A stretch of 43,429 bases of DNA. It comes from Chara braunii (taxonomy: Eukaryota; Streptophyta; Charophyceae; Charales; Characeae). A program made the translations under genes and the position numbers. Shown here piece after piece: positions 1 to 10,456 of this stretch. Each line of letters starts with the position of its first letter. Positions within the stretch are counted from its first letter, which is position 1. The stretch is from positions 1,501,798 to 1,545,226 of the forward strand of contig BFEA01000351.1 in assembly GCA_003427395.1 (NCBI GenBank), in the 5' to 3' direction. The notes below the pieces were generated by a model, which was given only the letters and a program-made list of their open reading frames with translations, searched no databases and was not told the origin of the DNA.

Positions 1-110
1 TGAGCTCATTTCGTTTTTTGCAAGTTGGCTATCAAGGGGGGGGAAGGGGGGTATAAATTGGTTTTAAAGGGGCTAAAGGGGTCTAAAGGGGGGGGTCCAC
101 TCCAGCTTAG
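1..110 (-). repeat. Fragment of a repeat also found inside element E
   Basis: Read on the minus strand, this stretch aligns over about 85 bases with 10851-10940, inside element E. Both carry a run of TTTAGCCCC-type blocks, then AATTTATACCCC, then CTTGATAGCCAA and a GCAAAAA stretch. The copy reaches the window edge, so its true end is not visible. It may be part of another member of the same element family or an independent repeat that landed in E. Confidence 0.6.
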
Positions 111-1714
111 CAACAGGATGTGATATCCGGGTGTGTGTGTGTGATGGGTATGAGTATAGAACACGACCACCCCATATACGATGCGGAACAAAACTATGGA
201 TTTGTCCAAGCATAATAGCGACAAGTTAGCAACAAGCAAAACATAAGTTGGGTTTTCAGAGGAGACGAGGAGTAATTTAGCAATCAACTCCATCACTGGA
301 GGAAGTATGTTAGACCGGAGGTTGAATTACGGGGGGGCAATGTAGTAGTTAGGTTGAAGTTAGAGATGGTTGTTGAAAACATCCATTGGGGGGGTGCATA
401 CCCTAAAGTGCGTTTTTCGCTACTTAGCACCCATAGCAGCTCATAAGAGAGACAACCCCTGCTCCCATTAGTCGTTATCATAGGGAACATTATATTAGAG
501 TATACGACATTCACGACACTAGGAGGTAGTTAAATTTTTACCTATAGCTGAACTGTTTGAAAGATGAAGCATCCTCGTGTGTAGCCTTCGTCTTATGAAG
601 ACCTTGTATTACCGGCTCCCGCAACAATTAGCGCTCGCAGCACCTCTGCTTTAGTGTCTGTTAGGTGCAGGATTACCCACACTCAGTTAGCAAGTGTCCA
701 TTCGTAAGCACGGGTTTGAAGAGGATCCCGTATCTCAGCGGAGAAGGGAGTAGAATAGAAAGGTAGCAGTTTGTATGTGTTGAAGTCGTGAGAATCTGAG
801 AGAATAAAGAGTGGATATGTCTCGTACAGTTGGTGTGCTCACAGGCAAGGCCGGGGTAGATGAGGAAGTTTGCTTGCGCCATTGTATATAATAGTGTTTT
901 AGTATGTGTGGAAGTATGATGGTTGTATGGATATGCTAGAGGTTGCTTAGGTAGAATATTTGGGTGTGTTTATTAGTGGTGTTTCCTTCGTATGGTCTGT
1001 AAAGTAAAAAGAGCCTAGCGTCACACTAGATTAGGAGATAACAGTGTTTGCTCGTAGTTTCTGTAGGTATGCGTACGTAGGTGTGGGCTATAATTCTCCT
1101 GGCGACTCTTTGTGAGTGTTTCAATGTAATGAAAAAGCTCAGCTGTTAGCAGTAGTGGGAGCGATCCCATACTCATTAGTTGTTTAGTGAATTCGCAATG
1201 CTTCATGCTATGGCATGTATGTCCTGTTTGGTTTTGTCTTATTTTCTCATGCCAATCTACTGGTAGTGCAACACGCGTTTTTGTCTTTCTGTACGCTTCT
1301 GTGCGGGGCGTTGCCAGATGTCACGTAGCTTTTGTAAGGATGGTTGTCGTCATATGTGCCCCTTCGTTTTTGCTATGCTGCAAAATGCAGGGTGTTACAC
1401 GGTGCATTAGCTTATGAATAAATGTGGGGTTCCACTAATCCCATAACTTTTCTTATCTGCGTCGGAGTTAATGTATATTTACCGGGTTACGTTATTCATA
1501 AGTAATGCATAGTAGAGTTTCACTAGGTTCTTGTAGTTCCGTTGGCTTATAGTGTCCACTACGAGTCTGATAAAGAGTAATATTATGTCTTTTAATTAAC
1601 AAATTATCTTATCTTACTGAAGTTTTAATATTTAGCTTAAAAAAAATAATTATACAAATTTTATTTATGTATATCTGAATATTTATTTACCTTTTTAAAT
1701 CAATTATGTATTTA
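111..1714. other. No gene recognised
   Basis: Mixed-composition DNA with only short open frames of 60-76 codons. None of their translations shows a family motif or a compositional signature of coding sequence. A short (GT)n run sits at 131-144. I see no RNA gene, promoter or terminal repeat that I can defend. Confidence 0.5.
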
Positions 1715-1793
1715 TTTGTTATATTACTATATATTTATATATATATATATATTATATATTAATTATTTATTTATTTATTTATATATACAGTTT
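1715..1793. repeat. AT-rich simple repeat
   Basis: The stretch is made of alternating TA runs followed by TTTA repeats. It borders element A, whose target duplication TATATATA is itself low-complexity. Confidence 0.8.
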
Positions 1794-1872
1794 GTCACAG
1801 CCCCTCGTTTGTTGTCCTCTTCTTCCTCTCTGCCTACGGTTTACCGGGCAGTTCTATTTGACGATATATATA

Positions 1873-2529
1873 AAGGGTTACCTAACCGAACATTCGGGGG
1901 CCCCCGGGATGGCCCCTGAACGTTCGGGCGTTCGGGGTCCCGTTCGGGGACCGAACACCTCCAAGTTCGGCCCCCACCAAAAAATGTTTCAGGGCCTAAA
2001 AATAATTTTTTCTTTTCTTAATGTTTTTTCGTGAGTTCTCCATGATGTAACCTACACGTCTATTAATTTTGAATCCATTTTGCTAAGTTAAAAAAACATT
2101 AAAAATCATCAAAGATAGGGGTGTCAAAACGTCCTCGCCCACTCACTATTTTGTTTTTTTTCAATTGTAACTTTTTGTTTTCACTTTATTTCGGGACCTA
2201 AAATATTTTATTATTTTTTGAAAAACATTTAATGAGTTATTGATAATGTAAACTACATATCTGTAAATTTTCAGGGCATTTTTCAATGCCAAAAAATAAT
2301 TAAAAATCGGCAAAGATGGCGGTGTCGAAAAGGTGATGGCACACTCACTCATTTTAATTCTTTTTTTATTTTTTTTATTTTTATCATAGTGTTTATTTCT
2401 GTATTTGATTTTTAATTCAAATTTGGTAAAGAATTTGGATGTAGTGCCCAGGCAAATGTTGTTTAGTTTATTTTTTTGCATACCATATTTGTTTTTTGGA
2501 ATTTTTGAAAAATCATTTTTATTCTTATT

Positions 2530-2566
<37 letters not shown>

Positions 2567-2568
2567 AC

Positions 2569-2599
<31 letters not shown>

Positions 2600-2722
2600 A
2601 TTTTTTATTTTTTATTTTTTTTTCGCGTTCGGCCCGAACGGCCGAACGCCTTCCGAAGGGGTCCCGTACGTTCGGCCGTTCGAGTTCGGGCGTTCGGCTC
2701 GTCCTGAACGACGGCAACCCTG
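1873..2722. mobile_element. Element A: hAT-like non-autonomous element with TTCGG/CCGAA arms
   Basis: Terminal inverted repeats are AAGGGTTACC at the left and, read inward from the right, CAGGGTTGCC (8 of 10 match). TATATATA at 1865-1872 and 2723-2730 is an 8-bp flanking duplication, although it is low-complexity. Each arm (1873-1970 and 2620-2722) carries about seven copies of TTCGG or its complement CCGAA. The interior is AT-rich and contains the family core: a left module near 2033-2160, a diverged second copy of it near 2232-2350, and a right module near 2418-2515. There is no coding capacity for a transposase. The 8-bp duplication points to hAT; P and Merlin elements also make 8 bp. Confidence 0.75.
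2033..2350 (+). repeat. Diverged tandem duplication of the element-core left module inside A
   Basis: Two copies (about 2033-2160 and 2232-2350) share the order GAGTT, a TACA-containing stretch, AATTTT, a CATTTT block, an A-rich run, AAAGATRG and GTGTCRAAA, ending in CACTCACT. The first copy is closely similar to 35513-35640 in element D, which has only one copy. The duplication is therefore specific to A or was lost in D. Confidence 0.7.
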
Positions 2723-2839
2723 TATATATATATTTTTTAGTTTTTTTAATTGAAAAAAATATTTTTATTTTTATTTTTTAATTTTAAATTTTATAATTTA
2801 TTAATCTTTTAGTAATTAAAGAATATTTATTATTAATTG

Positions 2840-3189
2840 CTGTGTAGCACACCGAACATGTTCGGAGATTTTCCAAACGTCCGAAGATGTTCGGGTGTTC
2901 GATTGAATGCCCCCCGAATGTGTTCGGCTGAACACATTTAAAAAAAAAAAAAAAAAAAAACTTGGTTTTTTATTTGTAACTCGAGTTTGGTTACGAATTG
3001 GAGCATACCCCCAAGGCAAAAGTTGTTTGTTTTATTATTTTACATAACGTATAGTTTTTCCAGATGTTTCTAAGAACGTTTTTTTTTATAATATTTTTTT
3101 ATGTTCGCGTTCGGGGGTTTTGGCGCTAGTTCGCGTTCGGTCGTTAACGTTCGGGTTCGGTCACCGAACCCGAACACGATCGTACACAA
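2840..3189. mobile_element. Element A-prime: short family member with TTCGG/CCGAA arms and a perfect 8-bp TSD
   Basis: ATTAATTG occurs at 2832-2839 and 3190-3197, exactly flanking the element. The ends are CTGTGTAGC and, read inward from the right, TTGTGTACG. About six TTCGG/CCGAA words sit in each arm (2840-2940 and 3098-3189). The interior keeps only the right core module (about 2983-3080, with GGTTACGAATT and GGCAAAAGTTGTTT), so this looks like a deletion derivative. It lies 117 bases from element A and uses the same word, although its terminal repeat differs. Confidence 0.8.
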
Positions 3190-3224
3190 ATTAATTGTTT
3201 ACTTTCTTACTTTTTTACTTATTT

Positions 3225-3600
3225 ATGTATGTGTGTGTGTGCAAATGTGTGTGTGTGCGGTCATATTCGCTATATACCCAAAAAAAAGTGATTGTGGTAA
3301 ACTTGGAGAAGCGCGGCGTGGTGTGTGGGGGTGGGTGGGGGGGAGGGGGGAGCGGGGTGTGGGTGTGGGTGGGTGGGAGGGTGGGTGTGTATGTGTGTAT
3401 GTGTGTCTATTTGTTTGTGTGTCTAGGTATGTGTGTGTGCTTGTGTGTGTGTCTGTCTGTCGATGTGTGTGTGTTCCCCCGTGTGTGTCTGTGTCTGTGT
3501 GTGCCTGTCACGTGGCTGTGTGTGTGTGTGTTTGTCTGTCTGTCTGTATGTGTGTTTACGTGTATGTATGTGTGTGGCCCCATGTGTGTGTGTATGTTTT
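3225..3600. repeat. TG-rich microsatellite region
   Basis: Long imperfect (TG)n with GGG-rich stretches at 3320-3390, then TGTG/TCTG mixtures. Open frames on both strands here encode only cysteine-valine or histidine-threonine runs and are by-products of the repeat. Confidence 0.9.
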
Positions 3601-5190
3601 GATGTACGTATCTCATGTCACGATGCGTTTCACTGCATCATGCATTTCTCCAGTGAAAGCTCACCGACGTACCTTGTATCCTGGTACTGCGCAAATATGG
3701 CATGTTTCCTTCGTAACAAGATCAGCATTTACTAAGGAACATGGATATTCTCACACTCTCATCTTAAGCATCGCTCATATAGATGATCCAGACCAGTTCA
3801 CCCAAGGAAGGAGACAACTCACAAACCAGATTCAACATACGTCCGCCTGAATGCTAATCAAATCACACAATGATATGTATGAGCCAACAAAACCTCGTAA
3901 AACAGTCATCTGATGGAACCCAACTCAAAAAAGGAAGCACTGAGCATTAACAAAAAAAAAAAAAGAAACAAAAAAAAACTGACAGAGCAGATCGAGTCAT
4001 CTCGTTCTACTTCTTCACGCGTCGGTCCGGTGGAAAAGGAGATACCAAACATGTGTACTTAACCGGATCACATACAACAATCCTTATTTCCATGTGGCTT
4101 TATGCAAATCATCCGGAGGGGTCATCGCATTCCACCGGTCGGAAATCACACCATAGTTAAGATGAGCACTGTTAAACGGCTAGTACCTTTGACGTCCAGT
4201 TTCAATAGGTTTTTGCTAGCTCCCAAAATTTTCGGAGGTCGGGCCCGACAATGGTTGTCGTTGATATATCTGATTGGTGGCCGTCGTTTCGTTTCGGCCT
4301 CCTGAAAGGTAGGAGGCTCACTATTTTTCGAACCGACAAAGGTACTAGTGGTTTAAAAGAAATTAAAAAACTCAAAAAAGACAAAAAACGAAGCATAGCC
4401 AATTACGCCATTCCACTCATACAAGATCATACCCGGAGGACGAATACACCAGTACAAAAGTATGCAACTCAATTTAACCGAGTTTTGCCAATTCATTACA
4501 CCAGTACCGAGATATTTAGCGAAAATATATCCTGTCATCCGGGAAACAAGGGGGGAAAAGGAAAGGGGAGGGGAGGAAGAAGAAGAAGGCGAAGTAGAAG
4601 ATGAGATAAAATTCAGAAAACCTGCACCGTGCCATTCCGAAACCGTGATATTACGTTCAGCACGTAAAAGGTCTTCATAACAAATCTACAAGAGGGGTGA
4701 CACTTCCCTTAGGCCTTTCTGCTGCCTGTCACTGACGTTGTCGTTAGAGGGGATATCCTCCTTTGTCGTCGAAAGAAGGAGACTTAGACGAGGGATGCAA
4801 AGCTGATGGGTGGGGATAAGTAGGGGGGTTAGGGTGGCGATGTGCAACTGGCAAGTCCACTGTTGCAGAGTAGTTGGGGTGATGGGGATTAGGGCGTGGA
4901 GGGGGAGGGGGTGAAGAGGACGCTATGCTACACTGTTGCATCTCATGCGTTATTGGTGCGAATACCCTTACAAGCGTATCCCCCCCGTTTTTTGCAAGTG
5001 GTAAAAAATAAGCACGTAAAGGTCTGAGTACATCGCGCAGGTCGCGATGGTGTTTGTTGCTCGCACTGTCTGAATGGTTGACTAAAATAGAGAGTGTGTG
5101 GGCTCGCAGACTTAAGGAGCGAGTGATCTCTCTTCTTGTTGATGATTGTGAAGCTGGCGTAGTTGCCGGCGTAGTTGTTATTTCTAATTA
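3601..5190. other. No gene recognised
   Basis: Mixed sequence with short frames up to 117 codons (4251-4604) that end in arginine/glycine-rich low-complexity translation from a purine-rich run (4550-4600). No domain, RNA gene or element ends were identified. The CCCGTTTTTTGCAAG stretch near 4984-5000 resembles part of the repeat at the window start. Confidence 0.45.
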
Positions 5191-5194
5191 AACT

Positions 5195-5515
5195 ATGATC
5201 GACAGGGAATTAGACATTGTTAGAGAATTTTTGAATGTTCTGTCGGGGAGTCCAAGGGTTCTAAGCATTCAAAAAGGACTTTTGTGGTAATTGTTGCTTG
5301 AGTAACCTAGCAATAGGTCAACAATTCTAAGCATTCCTAAATCTTCCTGATTTGCTTTGATAGTTTTTAGATTATTCTTAGCCGAAGCCGGGTAATGGCC
5401 CTGATATTTCAAATCATTTGTATATTCTACATGAAAAGATGGGCCCGGTTCCCAGCACGTGTTGCTCCGCACGAATAGATTGGAGCATTTGTCCAAAAAA
5501 AAAACAAAAAAAAAG
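5195..5515 (+). mobile_element. 5'-truncated LINE tail with poly(A), copy 1
   Basis: The last 135 bases (from 5381, GCCGAAGCCGGGTAATG, to the A-rich tail at 5495-5515) match the minus-strand insertion at 32317-32480. Weaker similarity continues upstream through AGGGTTCTAAGCATTC and the GGACTTTTGTGG region. The shared blocks include GGTTCCCAGCACGTGTTGCTC and CACGAATAGATTGGAGCATTTG, with small differences between the copies. The A-tail and matching 3' ends with different 5' reach are what target-primed reverse transcription leaves. The 5' limit and target duplication could not be fixed for this copy. Confidence 0.7.
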
Positions 5516-5929
5516 GATTAAAAATATTTTGTCTCTTGATTGATGCGCTTGTCTGTGACTTGTGCGTACGTGTGGAGGACGACATCGATAACAATGCGAT
5601 TTTGAAACGTTTCGGTAGATCCGTGCGTCACACAGTATCCGCTTATTTAGGTGTATGTCAATACTACACCCAGCCTACGACCTAGCACTATTGGTTATGG
5701 TAACAAATTTCCAACCGAGATATTCAGGGATGAAGGCAAGCGGTGACAGCGTAGGAGTATTGGAACGACGTGAAGAAGCAGAAGGGTTAAGGGCTCGACG
5801 GGGCTATCCCCCTTGGTTTTGCAATCAACGGAGTCAGAGCGGTGATAGCGGTTCCTTTTTCTTTCCTGTCCTTTTCCGACGGTTGAAATTTTCTAAATAT
5901 TTTATTATTTAACGTATTATTATTATTAT

Positions 5930-6305
5930 CTACGTTGCATAGAGTACACGTACGGGGGCCTCCCGTACGAAACGTACAGGTTATTTTTGTACGGGATCTG
6001 TACTGGAACCTGTACGGGAACCTGTACGTCTTGTATGCCCCCGTACGAAAAAGCAAAAAAAAACAAACATAAAAGTCCTAAAAAAAAACCGAAAACAAAC
6101 TATGTTATGCAACAACACGAAACAAGCAACATTTGGCCGAGCATCATCTTCGGATTCTTAATAGAATTTGAGAGAAAAAATAAAAATAACACCGGATTTT
6201 AATAAAAAATAAATAAAAAATAAAAACTCGTACGGGGCCCCTAGCGTACGAGTACAAGAGTACGAATCCGTACTCGTACGAGGGTGCGTACAAGTGGCAA
6301 CATAG
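5930..6305. mobile_element. Element B: family member with CGTACG arms
   Basis: The ends are CTACGTTGC and, inward from the right, CTATGTTGC (8 of 9). The flanks ATTATTAT (5922-5929) and ATTATTGT (6306-6313) match at 7 of 8 positions. CGTACG or GTACG/CGTAC occurs repeatedly in both arms (5947-6050 and 6228-6290). The core at about 6098-6170 (CAACATTTGGCCGAGCATC) is the reverse complement of the right module of A and D. B is nearly a clean reference copy for C, which is longer only because E is nested in it. Confidence 0.8.
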
Positions 6306-6313
6306 ATTATTGT

Positions 6314-8360
6314 TATTTTTATGCTCTAGCGTTCCTTGAATCGGACGCGACGCCACATATGGGGGTCGTCGTGGCGGTCGAAGACCTTGAGCGCACACCT
6401 CCTTTGGTTAGCCGGTTCCTTGCGTGTTCGGGATGCTGGCGAATTTTTTTTGTCCTCACTGTTTTGAAACGTGGACCGAGGAGTTCAACGTGCATGCGAG
6501 AAAGTGGGTGATTGGCCCACGAGGCGGAGGGGGACTTGGGTAGCGCGGGCCCGTTACGGGTGCCCGGCTTGTCGCCCATGATCTTTTGTGAGTGGTTTAG
6601 GAGTGTGCGTGCCCATTGGGACGTGAAGGATAGCGGGCATGCTCAGGGGCAGTGGGGCGGATGCACCAGGGCAAGCCGCAAACTGCAAGGGCCAGCCACA
6701 CGGGGAGCCCTTCTCCACTTCGGTTTTCAAAGGTCTCATTTGAAATTTTGTTGCTACCGCTAAAGATCAACACTATGACCCACAGGGTGGTGGAACCCTG
6801 GGCAGTAGTGGCCAGGGGATACACCGCTGCTGACCTCAACCCGCTGCGATGAGGGAGAGGTTTGAGTGTGAGCATGCTCATTGGGACTCGAAGATGGAGA
6901 ACTGTGCCTTCCACACTAAGGGCCAAAGGTACCACGACAAGAGCCTGCAACAGCAATTTCGTGCAACTTGTCTGTCGGGACTGGGTGAAGAGGCAGACGG
7001 CTAATTGACTCACTCAAGATGGTCGGAACTGTTGAGCAGGTCTATCGGGTAAAGCGAATGAGCCAAGGCCGGTCCCCCTCGAAGTTTTCTTGAGGATAAC
7101 AAGGAGAAGAGGAACAGTTCCAACTGCGCTGCTGAAGGATCCGCCACTAGCGAGTGTGCGTTAACATAAGAGGCGGTGAGGAGGGCGGTCATTCAGGTAA
7201 GGCAGAAAGGAGGACTGAATCTGGGCGCGAAAAAGCGCCACATGCACGGACGACGAGAGCGGAGATGGTGATGAAGGTGAAAGGGAAGTAGAATTGGAAC
7301 CGTCTATCTCGTCCGATCCTTAACGGATTTGGGCGGGGAAAGATGCAAACTTGGGGTTTGTTGGCTGGTCGAGCTTAGTGGTAACGTTAGTTTTGATGCT
7401 ATATTAATAGAATTAGAGTTAGTAGAGAAAAGTCTTGCTCGGAGAGATGGCGAGAGCAAAGAAGGAGCAAAGTGGGAAACGAGTATCTCGCTTGTTTCCA
7501 AATGAAATTGAGCAAGGGAGGCTGCCAAGTAGGGGTTTTTAAGAGCTGCGAACAAGAATATGACGTTAGTTTTTTATGTTAGTGGATAGGTTTTGAGGTA
7601 TGAGAGATAGAAGTTGTGCAAGGGTGTTGGAAAGCAGATATGACCGGTTTTTGAAAACAGAGTTTTCACTCGATTATGTGCGGATTCGAGCGAAATATAA
7701 GGTAAGGTTGAAGTTCTTTGGCCGGGTGAATAAAGTAGTGAGGTCAGATTTAAAAGAAAGTTAGTGGAGGAGGAGTTAGGAAGAGATAGCAGTACAGGAG
7801 AGTGATGGGGAAGGGGGCTATGCCAGAAAGCAAAAGTTAAAAATCTCGCTCGTTTCTCAACGAAATCGAGCGAGAGAACGAGTTAAATTGAGGTTTGGTG
7901 ATGGGCGAATGCGATTGTGTTTGTGGATTGAAAGAAAGGGCAGTGGTTCTTGCAATACGGGGTACGGGAGCTGTGTGAAAAATTGAAGGATATAAGGGGA
8001 TGAACCTAACGGAAAGTTCATTTTTATTTCTACAAGTGTGTTTGGCTTGAAATTCGTTTCCCCCTTCAGTCGCTGCTCATCTGCGTAGCGATCTTCGACA
8101 TGCCAATCGTGGCTTGTCACGGCCATTGTCCTCATTTCCATTTCCTTTCCGTTCGTAATCGTCGTTCTCCAACGTTTTGAACGGACCTGGCATAGAGAGT
8201 GGCCAAGCTCGTTCATAAACTAAGAGTTGGGTAGCGAGCGGAAGAGCGCAGAAGAGAAAGGATAGGAAAAGGATTCAGATGAATGTGGACATGGTGACAG
8301 ACTCCGTACGGCTAGAGCAGGAAGAAGGACGTCAACCTAGGCAAATAGTCGGCCCCGTGC
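6314..8360. other. No gene recognised
   Basis: Moderately GC-rich, with open frames up to 138 codons (6597-7013, minus). Their translations have no recognisable motif and compete with similar frames on the other strand. The region contains the stem-loop at 7844-7875 and a diverged relative of it near 7479-7510. Confidence 0.45.
7844..7875. repeat. Stem-loop, TCTCGCTCG...CGAGCGAGA
   Basis: The left arm TCTCGCTCGTTTC pairs with the right arm GAAATCGAGCGAGA, leaving one bulged base and a five-base loop. A diverged version, CTCGCTTGTTTCC ... GAAATTGAGCAAGG, lies near 7479-7510. The role is unknown. Confidence 0.6.
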
Positions 8361-8960
8361 ATTAAGAGAAGGGTAGCGGGTAGCATGAGTAAGAGGCACA
8401 ACTCGCAAAACTGCATTTTTTACGAACCTGATCCGGACCAAATTTGCTTCTCAAAAAAATCTCTAACCAGATCCAAACTGGATCTGGAATTCAAACAATT
8501 TTCAAACTGCATCCAACCCAGAACTGTGTTTTCGAAATTTTTCCACCTGAGCCCGACCCAGCTGGGAACGAGAAAAAATGCTCAACTGCATCCAACCCAG
8601 CCAGGGTCAGCATAACATCCACCCGTAGCCCGCCCAGGCCCACCCATGGCCAACCACGTGCGCCCATGCCCCACTTCTGCCCACCCTTGCCCCACGTGTA
8701 CCTACGTCGATGTAAGGAGAACCACGACTTACTACGTGGCTTTGCCAAATACTAAGGAGAAGCACAACTTAGTACGCGGCCTTGTACAACAAAACAGTCT
8801 GCTCCAGCTACGTCGATGCTCCGCCACGTGGCAGAGCATTGATATGGAAGGGCATGGATGTTCTTGCGCTAGATAATTTTTTTGTTTTTTACTATGCTAA
8901 TGCAAAGAAGAGCAATCGTGTGTACTTTTCTTCCTTACCTACTGTTGTTGACGCCCAGCC

Positions 8961-8962
<2 letters not shown>

Positions 8963-9006
<44 letters not shown>
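8963..9006. repeat. (CT)n microsatellite
   Basis: Uninterrupted CT dinucleotides, about 22 units. Confidence 0.95.
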
Positions 9007-9009
<3 letters not shown>

Positions 9010-9049
9010 CTAAGAGTTACTGAGGTACTTACTACCTAGATACAGAGGA

Positions 9050-9112
9050 ACATATATATTATATATTATATTATATAATATATATCGCCATATATATATA
9101 TATATATATATT
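9050..9112. repeat. (AT)n microsatellite
   Basis: Alternating AT with TTATAT interruptions, interrupted once by CGCC near 9086. The first half is palindromic. Confidence 0.9.
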
Positions 9113-9299
9113 GTCACATAACATTAGGAGGCCTTGTTCGGGTCACCCGTGGAATTTTCCACCCAGTTGTGGCCCGTAACTGGGCTGTCCTACCAGCCGG
9201 CCGGCCCAGCCAGGGCTGACCCTTTCAAAACTGCACCTGAACCAAGCCCGTCCGTTGCAGCTGGGCCGGGCGGTTTGCAGCCACGACCACCTGATTGAA

Positions 9300-10448
9300 G
9301 GCTCTGGTAAGAGGCAAGGAGAAAGAGTTTGTACTATCATGAAGCGAGGAAGAGAGAGAGGCGAGAGAAGTGGTAGGAGCAGAGACTTTCCTGACTAGGA
9401 TGTATGAGTGGTCGTTTGTTGCTGTTGTTGACGTCGACTCGATGTTTTCCAAAGACCTCACCTGTTTCGGGTGGTAGAGGGAAGGGTGGTCGACAATTAG
9501 GTGCGTACGGGAACAAAGAGAGTTAAACGTTGATATGTACTTATGTTTTGGCGACTGGGTTACAAGGTCAGCATCTTCATGTATTTTGGTTGTTACTGCA
9601 AGTGTCAACAAGATGTTATGTCAATTTGTTGGCTACTGGTAACTGTGTAGTACCAACCAGGGCATTGAATGCCGACTAGGAGGAAGCGCTCCGGATATTT
9701 GTATTGATGGTGATGAGAGTATCCTTTAACTGACAAATGATTTTGGTGCCTCGGTTTTCCGACTGGTGGAATACCAGTATGCTTCTACCTGTAAATAAGG
9801 CGTTGGGCCCCTGGCCTCCTGAGTAAATTTCATAGGTAGGATTTCTGTCATTTCACTATCTCTCACTCTCTTCGAGTGGGTCGGTGCTGTTCGCAATAAA
9901 TCGAATGAGACGACAGAGATGGGTGATAGTGGTATGTACGGTCTGCTCGTGTCCTGCTATTGAAGTTGGTATGGAGGGGAGCTTACCTACAGTCCAAGAG
10001 ATTGAATTTTGCGGTATCTCGGTGGCTGCAACTGGTCTATGCGCAACTAGTACATAACAGAATAGAATAGAGCAAGGGGTGTGCACTATTCGAACGTGAC
10101 TCCTTAAGGTTGCACAATGAGGTTTTGGTCAGAGGTAATAACGTTGCGTCTTTGGGGGGTGACCCAACTTTACAAAGACGGTTATTACAGTGAATGGAAA
10201 AGTCACCCGAAGTTAACGATGGGTAGTTGGACTTCAGTTTGACCTCAGTTGACCAAGTTACTGCACGTTTTGACCATCATTTCGGGGCCCTCAGGTGCAT
10301 GAAGATATCAAGGTCCTCTCTTAAAAACTTGAGTTTGGCCCCCTCATGTATTTCGAGAGTCTGAAACCCCTCCTTCTGCCTTTCTTACTCTAAGTCTAAT
10401 CTTGGATACGAGAAAAAGGCGGCAGGCGGGATTGCAACCCGTAGAACC
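9300..10448. other. No gene recognised
   Basis: Mixed sequence with frames up to 128 codons (9225-9611, minus) that show no recognisable family motif. A short stretch around 10237-10275 has TTGACC-type repeats. Nothing further is supported. Confidence 0.4.
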
Positions 10449-10456
10449 GCATCAAG

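Larger units (their letters stand above)
8385..9290. repeat. Two GC-word-rich patches sharing motifs, possible decayed element
   Basis: Patches at 8385-8640 and 9124-9290 share AATTTTCCACC followed by GCCCG and CTGGG, and both contain CCCAGCCAGGG. The first also repeats CAACTGCATCCAACCCAG. The style resembles the arms of the A-F elements, but no terminal repeat or 8-bp duplication could be found. GGCCTTGTTCGGG at 9131 resembles the start of some plant MITEs. Confidence 0.35.

Noticed and set aside
3101-3850. 249-codon frame, plus strand
   Set aside because: Its middle is a translation of the TG repeat into cysteine/valine runs, and its start overlaps the right arm of element A-prime.
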